A DNA stretch of 33,772 nt from Mycoplasmatota bacterium (GCA_030595255.1 JAUVDP010000011.1:1-33772), one strand, 5' to 3'. Positions 1 through 5,865 are shown, counted from the stretch's first letter. Numbers and translations are program-made. The notes: generated by a model from the sequence alone, not told the origin.

Positions 1-34
1 TATCAAACTCTAATATCTCTATATCAAAATGCAT
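1..34 (-). CDS. 5' end of a minus-strand gene cut by the window edge; possibly mutS2
   Basis: Reading leftwards from an ATG at 34-32 gives 11 codons (MHFDIEILEFD) before the window ends. A good ribosome binding site (AGGAGTGAT) lies just upstream, and an extended -10 box further upstream, so this is a real gene start. The ILEFD ending resembles the N-terminus of MutS2 proteins, which usually have a LEFxKI-type motif there, and mutS2 lies near rnhC in several Bacilli. Eleven residues are too few for a firm name; the identity is an inference. Confidence 0.45.
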   Translation of the reverse strand, partial: MHFDIEILEFD

Positions 35-55
35 ATTATCACTCCTAGCAATACT

Positions 56-64
56 ATTTTATCA
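56..64 (-). promoter_or_regulatory. Extended -10 promoter for the truncated leftmost gene
   Basis: On the minus strand the sequence reads TGATAAAAT, that is TGN followed by a near-consensus -10 box, about 20 bases before the ribosome binding site of the leftmost gene. No convincing -35 is present. It faces away from the rnhC promoter. Confidence 0.4.
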
Positions 65-71
65 AATATTA

Positions 72-80
72 TGTTAAAAT
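72..80 (+). promoter_or_regulatory. Extended -10 promoter for rnhC
   Basis: TGTTAAAAT (TGN plus TAAAAT) lies about 10 bases upstream of the rnhC Shine-Dalgarno sequence. The -35 region is not recognisable. The rnhC leader would be very short. Confidence 0.4.
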
Positions 81-101
81 AATAGTAGTGAGGTGGTTTT
101 T

Positions 102-1028
102 TTGAACTTTGTCATGAAATTAACAAAAAATGAGACTTTAAAAATTGTAAAGTTTTATCGAGATTATGCTTCAGATTCTAAAAATGAATCTGTCCTTTTC
201 TTTGCGAAAACTGAATTTGTTGCTGTCACTGTTTACTCTTCTAACAAAGTAATGTTTCAAGGGGAAGATGCGATGGCTGAATATAAGATGTGGGTAGCTA
301 TGCTTAATTATATTGACGATACACCTACTAAAAAGCCCTCTACTACTAAGAAAATAGAACAAGTCCAAGACTATTTCTTAGAATCAATTGGTAGTGATGA
401 AGTAGGTAAAGGAGACTTCTTTGGACCTTTAGTAGTTTGTGCTGCTTATTTAGATTATCGTAATTTAGATTTTATAAAAGAACTTGGAATTGATGACTCT
501 AAAAAACTAACAGATGAAAAAATATTAGTTTTAGGAGAACAACTTGCTAATAAAATAACATATAGTTTATTAACACTTCATAACGAAAAGTTTAATGATT
601 TAACTGAAAAAGGATATAACTTGAATAAACTAAATGCTTATTTACACAATAAAGCTATCTTAAATCTATTAGCTAAACTAAACACAGAACCACCAGTAAT
701 TTTAGATCAATTCGTAAATAAGAACTTATATTTTAACTACTTAAAAGATGAATCTGATATATACAAAGATGTAATATTTAAAGAAAAAGCAGAAAGCAAA
801 CAAGCCTCAGTTGCGATAGCGAGTATTATCGCAAGATATGCCTTCTTAAAGCATTTTGATAAAATTAGTATAGATAGTGGTTTCGACTTGTTAAAAGGAG
901 CCAGTAAAGAGGTAGACCTATTAACTGCGAAAATAATTAAAGCAAAAGGTGAATTATTTTTAAGAAAATATGCGAAGGTTAACTATAAAACTTTAACTAA
1001 AGCAAAAGATATGTTAAAAGATATGTAA
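102..1028 (+). CDS. rnhC: Ribonuclease HIII
   Basis: Endonuclease that cuts the RNA strand of RNA/DNA hybrids, a replication and repair function of the cytosol. The 308-residue product has a TBP-like N-terminal substrate-binding region (about 1-85) followed by a type 2 RNase H catalytic domain opening with SIGSDEVGKGDFFGP, where the Asp-Glu pair near residue 99-100 is the metal-binding DE signature. IDDSKKL follows at about 130, as in the family. The start is set by the ribosome binding site: a GAGGTGG sequence at 90-96 is followed after five T bases by TTG at 102. An in-frame GTG at 93 lies inside that site, and the ATG at 114 is too far away. The frame runs to TAA at 1026-1028. Length is normal for RNase HIII. 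Confidence 0.93.
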   Translation: MNFVMKLTKNETLKIVKFYRDYASDSKNESVLFFAKTEFVAVTVYSSNKVMFQGEDAMAEYKMWVAMLNYIDDTPTKKPSTTKKIEQVQDYFLESIGSDEVGKGDFFGPLVVCAAYLDYRNLDFIKELGIDDSKKLTDEKILVLGEQLANKITYSLLTLHNEKFNDLTEKGYNLNKLNAYLHNKAILNLLAKLNTEPPVILDQFVNKNLYFNYLKDESDIYKDVIFKEKAESKQASVAIASIIARYAFLKHFDKISIDSGFDLLKGASKEVDLLTAKIIKAKGELFLRKYAKVNYKTLTKAKDMLKDM

Positions 1029-1033
1029 TAAGA

Positions 1034-1062
1034 TTGTATTAACTTAATTTGTAATATATAAT
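1034..1062 (+). promoter_or_regulatory. Sigma-A-type promoter of the ferritin gene
   Basis: TTGTAT (1034-1039) and TATAAT (1057-1062) are separated by exactly 17 bases. The expected transcript start is near 1069, which puts the upstream ATG at 1068 at the very edge of the transcript and supports the TTG at 1089 as the real start. I see no Fur-like palindrome over the promoter. Confidence 0.6.
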
Positions 1063-1088
1063 AATTTATGAAAAAGGAGATGATTTTT

Positions 1089-1586
1089 TTGGAGAAACAA
1101 TTAGAAGCAGCAATAAACGAACAACTAAATTTTGAAATTGAATCAGCGCATATATATTTAGCTATGGCTGGATATATCGCTACACTTGGATTAGAAGGTT
1201 TTGAATCATGGTTTATGGTTCAATATGAAGAAGAAATATCACATGCTAGAAAATTTATAGATTATGTAAACGAACGTGGTGGAAGAGTTAATATTAAAGG
1301 ATTTATTGATCCTGAAAATGAATTTAAATCATTATTAGACACTTTAGAAATTTCTTTAAATCATGAAAAAGAAGTTACTAGAAGAATTAATAACTTAATG
1401 AGAATAGCTTATGAAATTCATGATTACGCAGCTATAAGCTTCTTACAATGGTATATCGATGAACAAGTTGAGGAGCTTGCGACGTTTACTAAAGCGATAC
1501 AAGATGTTAAGCTTGTTAAGGACGCAGGGCTTTATATGCTTGATAAAGAGTTCGGTACAAGAGTGTTCGTTCCAATTCCAAAATAA
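1089..1586 (+). CDS. ftnA: Ferritin-like iron storage protein (with an atypical 3' end)
   Basis: Non-haem bacterial ferritin of 165 residues, a four-helix bundle that oxidises Fe2+ and stores the mineral in a 24-subunit shell. Ferroxidase-type residues are in place: E16 in NFEIESAHIYL, E49 and H52 in YEEEISHAR, E93 in NHEKEVT, Q126 and E128-E129 in DEQVEE. AAGGAG at 1074-1079 sits 9 bases before the TTG at 1089, giving the family-typical start MEKQLEAAINEQ; the ATG at 1068 precedes that site. From codon 125 (1461) to the stop, base composition changes: I count about 40% GC by hand, with codons such as GAG, GCG, ACG, CTT and GGG, against the A/T-ending codons before it. A second copy of this 3' end, about 26% GC, lies at 2277-2402. 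The gene ends in a strong bidirectional terminator. Confidence 0.93.
   Translation: MEKQLEAAINEQLNFEIESAHIYLAMAGYIATLGLEGFESWFMVQYEEEISHARKFIDYVNERGGRVNIKGFIDPENEFKSLLDTLEISLNHEKEVTRRINNLMRIAYEIHDYAAISFLQWYIDEQVEELATFTKAIQDVKLVKDAGLYMLDKEFGTRVFVPIPK
1461..1475 (+). repeat. Left copy of the direct repeat at the ferritin tail junction
   Basis: GAACAAGTTGAGGAG encodes EQVEE (codons 125-129) of the intact ferritin. The copy at 2277-2291 differs at one base (GAAGAG instead of GAGGAG). The change in base composition inside the ferritin gene begins at this point. It may mark a recombination junction. Confidence 0.6.
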
Positions 1587-1599
1587 TAAATAATTGTTC

Positions 1600-1634
1600 A
1601 AAAAAAACGACTCTATTCGATAGAGTCGTTTTTT
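1600..1634. terminator. Bidirectional terminator between ftnA and the 60-residue membrane gene
   Basis: Perfect 10-bp stem ACGACTCTAT / ATAGAGTCGT (1607-1616 and 1620-1629) with a TCG loop, extended by an A run on the left and a T run on the right, so it works on both strands. The last codons and the stop (1613-1615) of the minus-strand gene lie inside the stem. Confidence 0.85.
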
Positions 1635-1795
1635 GTTTTTTGGTTGATAATTATTCCAACAAAATTCATAATCAAAGCAAACCACATAAAAAATACAATT
1701 ATCTCTGGTATTGCCTTCCTAAATATTAAATGAAAAATTATTACAATGAATAATATTAAATAAAGACCCATTGCACCTTTTGAAAAAATATGCAT
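1613..1795 (-). CDS. Small membrane protein, 60 residues
   Basis: Not recognised. The product has two hydrophobic segments (about 8-27 and 30-51) separated by a short charged turn (RKAIPE), then a polar tail (NQKTKNDSIE), so it is probably a two-span membrane hairpin. Its start ATG is preceded by a strong site (AAAGGGGTGTGATG), which argues for a real gene despite its size. It lies 34 bases downstream of the zinc-ribbon membrane gene and was probably transcribed with it. Its last codons and stop lie inside the shared terminator. It sits between the two ferritin tails and could have arrived with the current tail. No function is offered. Confidence 0.6.
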   Translation of the reverse strand: MHIFSKGAMGLYLILFIVIIFHLIFRKAIPEIIVFFMWFALIMNFVGIIINQKTKNDSIE

Positions 1796-1829
1796 TTACA
1801 TCACACCCCTTTTAATTATGTTTAATAAC

Positions 1830-2114
1830 TTATCTTACTTCATATGGAATTAGTAATAATTGAATAACCGCCATTATAATACCTGACGATAACAAGATAA
1901 CAGTAAATCTTAATATATTTTTATCAATAGGTACATTTAATACAAATAGAACAATAACAAATATAAAGTAGGCTATACTAATAGACGCTGTCCATTTTTT
2001 TGAGCCCCCAAGTTTTGAGTTGCAATTTTCACATTCCATTGTTCTTGTTGACGATAGAAATTTAATGTTCATTGCTTTTATAGTTTTCTTGTTGCAATTT
2101 GGACATTTCCTCAT
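1830..2114 (-). CDS. Zinc-ribbon membrane protein, 94 residues
   Basis: The N-terminus carries two CxxC pairs, CPNC at 4-7 and CENC at 28-31, about 20 residues apart, a typical short zinc ribbon. Two hydrophobic segments follow (about 45-62 and 68-90) with PIDKN between them. The arrangement suggests a small two-span membrane protein with a cytosolic metal-binding head; the partner is unknown. A clear ribosome binding site (AAGGAGAGG) precedes the ATG, and an extended -10 box lies at 2146-2154. It is the first gene of a two-gene unit with the 60-residue protein. Similar zinc-ribbon/membrane proteins without assigned function are common in Bacillota. Confidence 0.65.
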   Translation of the reverse strand: MRKCPNCNKKTIKAMNIKFLSSTRTMECENCNSKLGGSKKWTASISIAYFIFVIVLFVLNVPIDKNILRFTVILLSSGIIMAVIQLLLIPYEVR

Positions 2115-2145
2115 AAGTATCCCTCTCCTTTTTATACATAAACAT

Positions 2146-2154
2146 ATTATACCA
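2146..2154 (-). promoter_or_regulatory. Extended -10 promoter of the zinc-ribbon membrane gene
   Basis: Minus strand reads TGGTATAAT, a perfect -10 with TGN extension, about 20 bases before the AAGGAG site. No good -35 is seen. Confidence 0.55.
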
Positions 2155-2270
2155 TAAGAATGAAATTATATATATTTTTTTGTTTCAATGGTTTACTTGC
2201 AACAGATTGAGACAAACTGAAACAAACTTTGCTTAGTAAAGCCGTTTGTCCTTCTCCAATTAGTACCTCA

Positions 2271-2402
2271 GTCTACGAACAAGTTGAAGAGGAAGATAAT
2301 TTCACTAAACTAATTGATAAAGTTAAATTAGTAAAAGATGCTGGTTTATATCATTTAGATAAAGAAGTTGGAACTAGAGTATTTGTACCAATTCCTAAAT
2401 AA
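2271..2402 (+). pseudogene. Displaced ferritin 3' end (remnant)
   Basis: The frame 2271-2402 translates as VYEQVEEEDNFTK... ending DKEVGTRVFVPIPK and TAA. From 2277, 33 of 41 residues match the C-terminus of the intact ferritin without a gap, yet most codons differ synonymously. There is no start codon, ribosome binding site or ferritin body upstream. The EQVEEE form is closer to common ferritins than the EQVEEL of the intact gene. Hand-counted GC is about 26%, in line with its surroundings, against about 40% for the attached tail. It looks like the original end of the gene, or of a second ferritin, cut off from its body. A terminator follows at 2443. Confidence 0.85.
2277..2291 (+). repeat. 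Right copy of the direct repeat at the ferritin tail junction
   Basis: GAACAAGTTGAAGAG, 14 of 15 bases identical to 1461-1475. It starts the displaced ferritin tail. The two copies are 816 bases apart and enclose the current ferritin tail, a terminator and two minus-strand membrane genes. Confidence 0.6.
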
Positions 2403-2442
2403 TACTTTATTAACGATAGGGACTAAATAATTAATTGTTAAC

Positions 2443-2470
2443 AAAAAAGACGAATAATCGTCTTTTTTTT
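2443..2470. terminator. Bidirectional terminator after the ferritin remnant
   Basis: Stem AAAAAAGACGA / TCGTCTTTTTT with loop ATAA (2443-2453, 2458-2468) followed by T bases. On the plus strand it would have ended the old ferritin transcript; on the minus strand it serves the 72-residue gene whose stop is at 2472-2474. Confidence 0.8.
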
Positions 2471-2471
2471 A

Positions 2472-2690
2472 TTATGTTTTATTTATATCTACGGGAATAA
2501 CGTCTCTAAAAAACTGTAATATGATAACTATTAAAAACATTGTAATAGATACTCCTATCAATTTAATAATAACAAGTAAATCTTTATAATATCCGTATTG
2601 ACTATCATAAAACATTGAAATTAGCAGAAGAATTATAGCAACACAAAAGAATAAAAATTGTAGCACACTTATTGTATCTGTTTTACTCAC
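2472..2690 (-). CDS. Small membrane protein, 72 residues
   Basis: Not recognised. Two long hydrophobic segments (about 8-26 and 38-60) are joined by a tyrosine-rich, acidic loop (FYDSQYGYYKD); the C-terminus is polar. The start is a GTG at 2690-2688, placed 8 bases after GAAGGAG; the longer frame that begins further upstream would start before the likely promoter (TGTTATAAT at 2712-2720). It faces the ferritin remnant and shares its terminator. Like the two other small membrane genes here it has no visible relation to ferritin. Confidence 0.55.
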   Translation of the reverse strand: MSKTDTISVLQFLFFCVAIILLLISMFYDSQYGYYKDLLVIIKLIGVSITMFLIVIILQFFRDVIPVDINKT

Positions 2691-2711
2691 ATTCTCATCT
2701 CCTTCGTTAAT

Positions 2712-2720
2712 ATTATAACA
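2712..2720 (-). promoter_or_regulatory. Extended -10 promoter of the 72-residue membrane gene
   Basis: Minus strand TGTTATAAT, 20 or so bases before the GTG start. No clear -35. Confidence 0.5.
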
Positions 2721-2778
2721 TAGTAAGATTCTATTATAGTAATTCTTTAATATCAATTTCTTGGTAGTTTAGCAAACT

Positions 2779-2806
2779 AAAACGAGATGAAAATTCATCT
2801 CGTTTT
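2779..2806. terminator. Orphan hairpin between divergent genes
   Basis: Perfect 12-bp stem AAAACGAGATGA / TCATCTCGTTTT with a four-base loop, flanked by short A and T runs. It has the form of a bidirectional terminator, but no complete gene ends here: the flanking genes start at 2690 (minus) and 2877 (plus). It may insulate the two promoters or be left over from a lost gene. Confidence 0.6.
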
Positions 2807-2876
2807 CTTATTATAACCATAAAATATCCATATCTTTTTAATATACTAAAAGTATTAAAGACTATGAGGTGTTTAT

Positions 2877-3872
2877 ATGTCGAAAAAATTAAAATTTATT
2901 TTACTTCTACTTTTAAGCTTAACTAGTGTATTCTTTGCGGAAGTAATTTCAGGTAGTATGAAGTTTCCATTGTATGATTTATGGGGTTGGTTTATTGTTA
3001 TACCTCTATATGGTCTTCATACAATAGTTCTTTTATATATTATTACTAAATACACCGATAATAAAAGAGTTCTATTTAGTACTCTCTTCTTCGCAGGTGT
3101 ATTATTTGGACTATATGAAGCTTACCTCACTAAAGTATTATGGGTTGGCTTAAATGATGAACCATTAATCTTTTTAGATATATCAGTAATGGATTTCATT
3201 GTTTTAGTATTCTTATGGCATCCAATTATGTCATTTATAATTCCTTCTCTTGTATTTGAAGGATTTATGACAAATAGTAATAATCTATTCCAAGGGTTAC
3301 CAAATAAAGTTAAGAATTTTGCTATAAAGAAAAAGTTAAGAATTACTTTATTTATATTTATAGGTGCCTTCTTATCATTTAACTCTTTAGGACCTTTAGA
3401 ATTACTTCTATCAGGATTTGGTATGGGATTACCTATCTTATTGATTTATTATTTACTTAGAAAGAAGGATATTCATACTAAATATTCTTTAGAAGAAATA
3501 CTACCAAGTAATAAAGGATTTATTATATGTATTGTATTACTATCAATCATGTATATATCAATGGGACTATTTATTCAAAGAGATGTTTTAACTTTAAATA
3601 ATCAGTTATCAATTTGGGTATTATACATAATCTTTGGATTATTATTCTACTTTAAATTAAGAGGTAATAACTTAGAAGAAGTTGATGAAGTAATTAAAGA
3701 ACCAATAGCTTTTAAATACATGATAATATATTTATTAATTATAGTTATCGCAGGAGTATTATTAGTTACTGTGAATTGGTATTTAGGTTCTCAGTTACTG
3801 TTTATGGTACTAACATGGATCTTCTGGATGTTCCTAGGTCTTGCATTATTATACTATAGCTTATTACATTAA
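2877..3872 (+). CDS. Polytopic membrane protein of unknown function, 331 residues
   Basis: Not recognised. About nine or ten hydrophobic segments cover nearly the whole chain; the first follows an MSKKLK start typical of a positive-inside N-terminus. Polar loops include NNLFQGLPNKVKNF (about 135-148) and KLRGNNLEEVDEVIKEP (about 260-276). GLYEAYLTKVLW near 80 and the F/G-rich stretch FNSLGPLELLLSGFGMG near 168-184 stand out as possible functional motifs. The ATG follows GAGGTG by five bases. It is a single-gene unit with its own terminator. No transporter or enzyme family signature is visible to me. Confidence 0.75.
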   Translation: MSKKLKFILLLLLSLTSVFFAEVISGSMKFPLYDLWGWFIVIPLYGLHTIVLLYIITKYTDNKRVLFSTLFFAGVLFGLYEAYLTKVLWVGLNDEPLIFLDISVMDFIVLVFLWHPIMSFIIPSLVFEGFMTNSNNLFQGLPNKVKNFAIKKKLRITLFIFIGAFLSFNSLGPLELLLSGFGMGLPILLIYYLLRKKDIHTKYSLEEILPSNKGFIICIVLLSIMYISMGLFIQRDVLTLNNQLSIWVLYIIFGLLFYFKLRGNNLEEVDEVIKEPIAFKYMIIYLLIIVIAGVLLVTVNWYLGSQLLFMVLTWIFWMFLGLALLYYSLLH

Positions 3873-3900
3873 AAAAAGACTAAAAAGTCTTTTTTTAATG
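3867..3900 (+). terminator. Terminator of the polytopic membrane gene
   Basis: Perfect 15-bp stem (3867-3881 with 3886-3900) around an AAAA loop; the descending arm contains seven T bases. It overlaps the stop codon of the plus-strand gene and also the end of the relic frame on the minus strand. Confidence 0.75.
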
Positions 3901-4102
3901 TAATTTTTCTAAATTCAATAACAGAACTAGTTGGAACATATACTTCTAAATTGATGTAATACAGGGCGTCTTCTACACCTTCGTGAATAAGCTCATTTTC
4001 ACCGTTTAATACATATTCAATTGATCTATCTTGATTAAATATACTAAATTCTATTCCGTCTAATCCTAATACTTTATATGTTCCAGGTTTTAAAGTAACT
4101 CT
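3869..4102 (-). pseudogene. Startless relic reading frame, about 77 codons
   Basis: Minus-strand frame that stays open from 4102 down to TAA at 3871-3869 and reads like protein (LKPGTYKVLGLDG..., SIEYVLNGENELIHEGVEDA, YVPTSSVIEFRKITLKK). Immediately upstream comes an in-frame TAA (4105-4103), and the only nearby ATG (4117-4115) is cut off by that stop after four codons and has no ribosome binding site. The GTYKV pattern followed by alternating beta-type segments recalls small beta-sandwich repeats of secreted Bacillota proteins, but this is weak. Probably the C-terminal remainder of a gene whose 5' part was deleted, directly behind the yolD stop. Confidence 0.5.
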
Positions 4103-4118
4103 TTAGCAATTAAACATT

Positions 4119-4448
4119 TTATATTATTTCAATATTAATAATCTGTAAGGCTGAAACAAAGGCTTCATCTACAAATATGAGTTTATTATATATATCGGTC
4201 CTTGATATAACTCCTTCTATTTCATAAATCGCACCATCTCTAAAATACTTAATTATCACTTCGTTCTTAAATAAATACGCTACTTCTAGCTTATAGTTTA
4301 GTTCAGATTGTTGATCAATACTTAGTATTGGCATTTCTTTTTTAGTTCTGCCATTTAATAAATCTACAATATGGTCTCCTTGTTCTAATAAAGCATTAAA
4401 CGGCATCCATTTCATCATCTTACGATCATGATATACATAACTAGGCAT
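4119..4448 (-). CDS. yolD: YolD-like protein, partner of the Y-family polymerase
   Basis: 109 residues. The N-terminal DRKMMKWMPFNALLEQ matches the YolD family hallmark (R-G-x-x-K-W-x-P-F-x-x-L-x-E-Q), and the rest is a small beta-rich domain (VIIKYFRDGAIYEIEGVISR...). YolD-like proteins are found beside UvrX/UmuC-type polymerases in Bacillus and its phages and are presumed to assist or control them; the molecular role is not settled. The ATG at 4448 follows AGGTGG; the in-frame GTG at 4457 lies within that site. The start overlaps the end of the polymerase gene by 8 bases, so the two are translationally coupled. Confidence 0.85.
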   Translation of the reverse strand: MPSYVYHDRKMMKWMPFNALLEQGDHIVDLLNGRTKKEMPILSIDQQSELNYKLEVAYLFKNEVIIKYFRDGAIYEIEGVISRTDIYNKLIFVDEAFVSALQIINIEII

Positions 4449-5706
4449 TATGGCCACCTACCATCTTATTACGTGCTTGCACAGTTGAAGAACTGAGTAA
4501 ACTAGAAGCTCGTAATACTGTATTTTTACCATATCTAAACTTAATATTATCTATTGAAGATTGGATTTTATGTTCAGTAATAACTTTATTCATGTCTTTA
4601 AATAGATTTAACTGAATATAGTATTCTTCTACTAAATTAGTAGTACGTATTGTTACTTTCCTAATAGGTGAACCATCATAAAAAGTATCAAATATCTCCA
4701 TACATGAATTGTATATCTCAGCTTCATTATTAGTAGGAAAAGTTAATGTTAACTGTCTATTAAAGCCACCTTTAGTGTCTTTAGAATAAGATATTCCTAA
4801 GTTAATTGTATAAGCTTTTTTCTTTCCTTCTCTTAATCTTTTAGTAACTGTATCAGTCATTTCTAAAATAATTTGAGCAATGTCATCACCATAATAATCA
4901 TGAAACAGTGTTTGTCCCATTCCATAACTTTTATTTACTGGTTTGTAGGCTAATTTTTCACTAATAATAGACATATCAATTCCATGACTATGGTAATAGA
5001 GTTCTGCACCCATTATTCCGTAAAACTTTACAAGTCGTTCTAAAGGATAATGTGCTAAGTCTCCTACTGTGTGAATTCCTAGTCTATTTAGATTACGTTC
5101 CATATTAATTCCAATACCCCATATTTTAGATAATGGAGTAATAGGCCATAGCTTATAAGGTATATCAGAGTAGTCCCAGTTAGCTATAAATGTAGGTGAC
5201 TTTTTACTTTCAATATCAAGAGCGAGTTTACTCATTAACATGTTTGGTCCTATCCCACAAGTCGCTGGTATTTTGGTAGATAGTAAGATGTCTTTAAGAA
5301 TCATCTCAGCTATCTCTTCAGATGTTTTTTGATAATAACTAGTGTAACTGGTCAAATCAAGAAAGACCTCATCTACTGAATAAATATGCATATCTTCAAA
5401 AGATACATACTTTAGGTAAATTTCAATAATTCTTGTTGAGAACTCTAAGTACTTCTGCATTCTAGGTTTTGCGAAGATAATTGAAGGGTCATCAGGTAAC
5501 TCATAAACTCGGCATCTCCCTTTAACACCTCTTAATTTCAAGTAAGGAGTAACTGCAAGTACAACACTTCCATTTGAACGTGATCTATCTGCGACTACTA
5601 AAGGTGTAGTAAACGGATTAAGACCTCTTAAAGCGCATTCTACAGACGCATAAAAACTTTTTAAGTCTATGCATATAATTTCTCTATGTAGTTTTAATTC
5701 TTCCAT
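4441..5706 (-). CDS. Y-family DNA polymerase, UvrX/UmuC type
   Basis: Translesion polymerase of 421 residues. Catalytic carboxylates are visible: D14 in IDLKSFYASVE (motif I with steric-gate region) and D112-E113 in YSVDEVFLDLT (motif III). A helix-hairpin-helix-like stretch follows (IWGIGINMERNLNRLGIHTVGDL, around 195-215), then a little-finger domain with repeated beta strands. VVLAVTPYLKLRGVKG is characteristic of the UvrX/YqjW branch. The start has an excellent site (AAGGAGGTG, 8 bases before ATG). No LexA/DinR operator of the CGAAC-N4-GTTCG type overlaps its promoter, so SOS control is not apparent. It is co-transcribed with yolD. Confidence 0.93.
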   Translation of the reverse strand: MEELKLHREIICIDLKSFYASVECALRGLNPFTTPLVVADRSRSNGSVVLAVTPYLKLRGVKGRCRVYELPDDPSIIFAKPRMQKYLEFSTRIIEIYLKYVSFEDMHIYSVDEVFLDLTSYTSYYQKTSEEIAEMILKDILLSTKIPATCGIGPNMLMSKLALDIESKKSPTFIANWDYSDIPYKLWPITPLSKIWGIGINMERNLNRLGIHTVGDLAHYPLERLVKFYGIMGAELYYHSHGIDMSIISEKLAYKPVNKSYGMGQTLFHDYYGDDIAQIILEMTDTVTKRLREGKKKAYTINLGISYSKDTKGGFNRQLTLTFPTNNEAEIYNSCMEIFDTFYDGSPIRKVTIRTTNLVEEYYIQLNLFKDMNKVITEHKIQSSIDNIKFRYGKNTVLRASSLLSSSTVQARNKMVGGHNA

Positions 5707-5738
5707 TTATGACACCTCCTTCTTAATAACATATTTTA

Positions 5739-5767
5739 ATTATATACATAAAATTATCAATTTTCAA
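5739..5767 (-). promoter_or_regulatory. Promoter of the polymerase-yolD unit
   Basis: Minus strand TTGAAA (5767-5762), 17-base spacer, TATAAT (5744-5739), a near-perfect sigma-A promoter, about 20 bases before the AAGGAGG site. Confidence 0.75.
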
Positions 5768-5784
5768 GATACCTAAAATTACAA

Positions 5785-5810
5785 AAACACCACTAAAGCT
5801 AGTAGTGTTT
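5785..5810 (-). terminator. Second hairpin terminator upstream of the polymerase promoter
   Basis: 11-bp stem (5785-5795 with 5800-5810, one G-T pair) and a four-base loop; on the minus strand it is followed by GTTTTTG and further T-rich sequence. It lies between the terminator of the phospholipase-like gene and the polymerase promoter, so it would stop read-through into the polymerase. Confidence 0.6.
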
Positions 5811-5836
5811 ACGTTAATAACTTATTAAAAAAAATT

Positions 5837-5865
5837 ATAAAAAAAGCAACTTTTTCAAGTTGCTT
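5837..5865 (-). terminator. Terminator of the long minus-strand lspA/rluD unit
   Basis: Stem AAGCAACTT / AAGTTGCTT (5844-5852, 5857-5865) followed on the minus strand by seven T bases. The hairpin begins at the stop codon of the phospholipase-like gene. Confidence 0.85.

Noticed and set aside
2187-2196. CAATGGTTTA resembles the FLQWY codons of ferritin that should precede the displaced tail.
   Set aside because: Ten bases in AT-rich DNA, followed by about 75 unrelated bases before the clear homology at 2277. Chance is likely.
2211-2250. Inverted repeat GACAAAC ... GTTTGTC just before the ferritin remnant, considered as the end of an insertion sequence or a MITE.
   Set aside because: Only 7 bp per arm, one occurrence in the window, no target duplication and no transposase. 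It may be a weak hairpin near the break but cannot be called a mobile element.
4441-5706. The Y-family polymerase and YolD gene as evidence of a prophage, since SP-beta-like phages carry uvrX-yolD.
   Set aside because: No other phage gene is nearby and chromosomal copies are common in Bacillota, so the pair alone does not support a phage origin.
5707-5783. LexA/DinR operator upstream of the Y-family polymerase.
   Set aside because: No CGAAC-N4-GTTCG-like palindrome even with two mismatches; only AT-rich promoter sequence is present.
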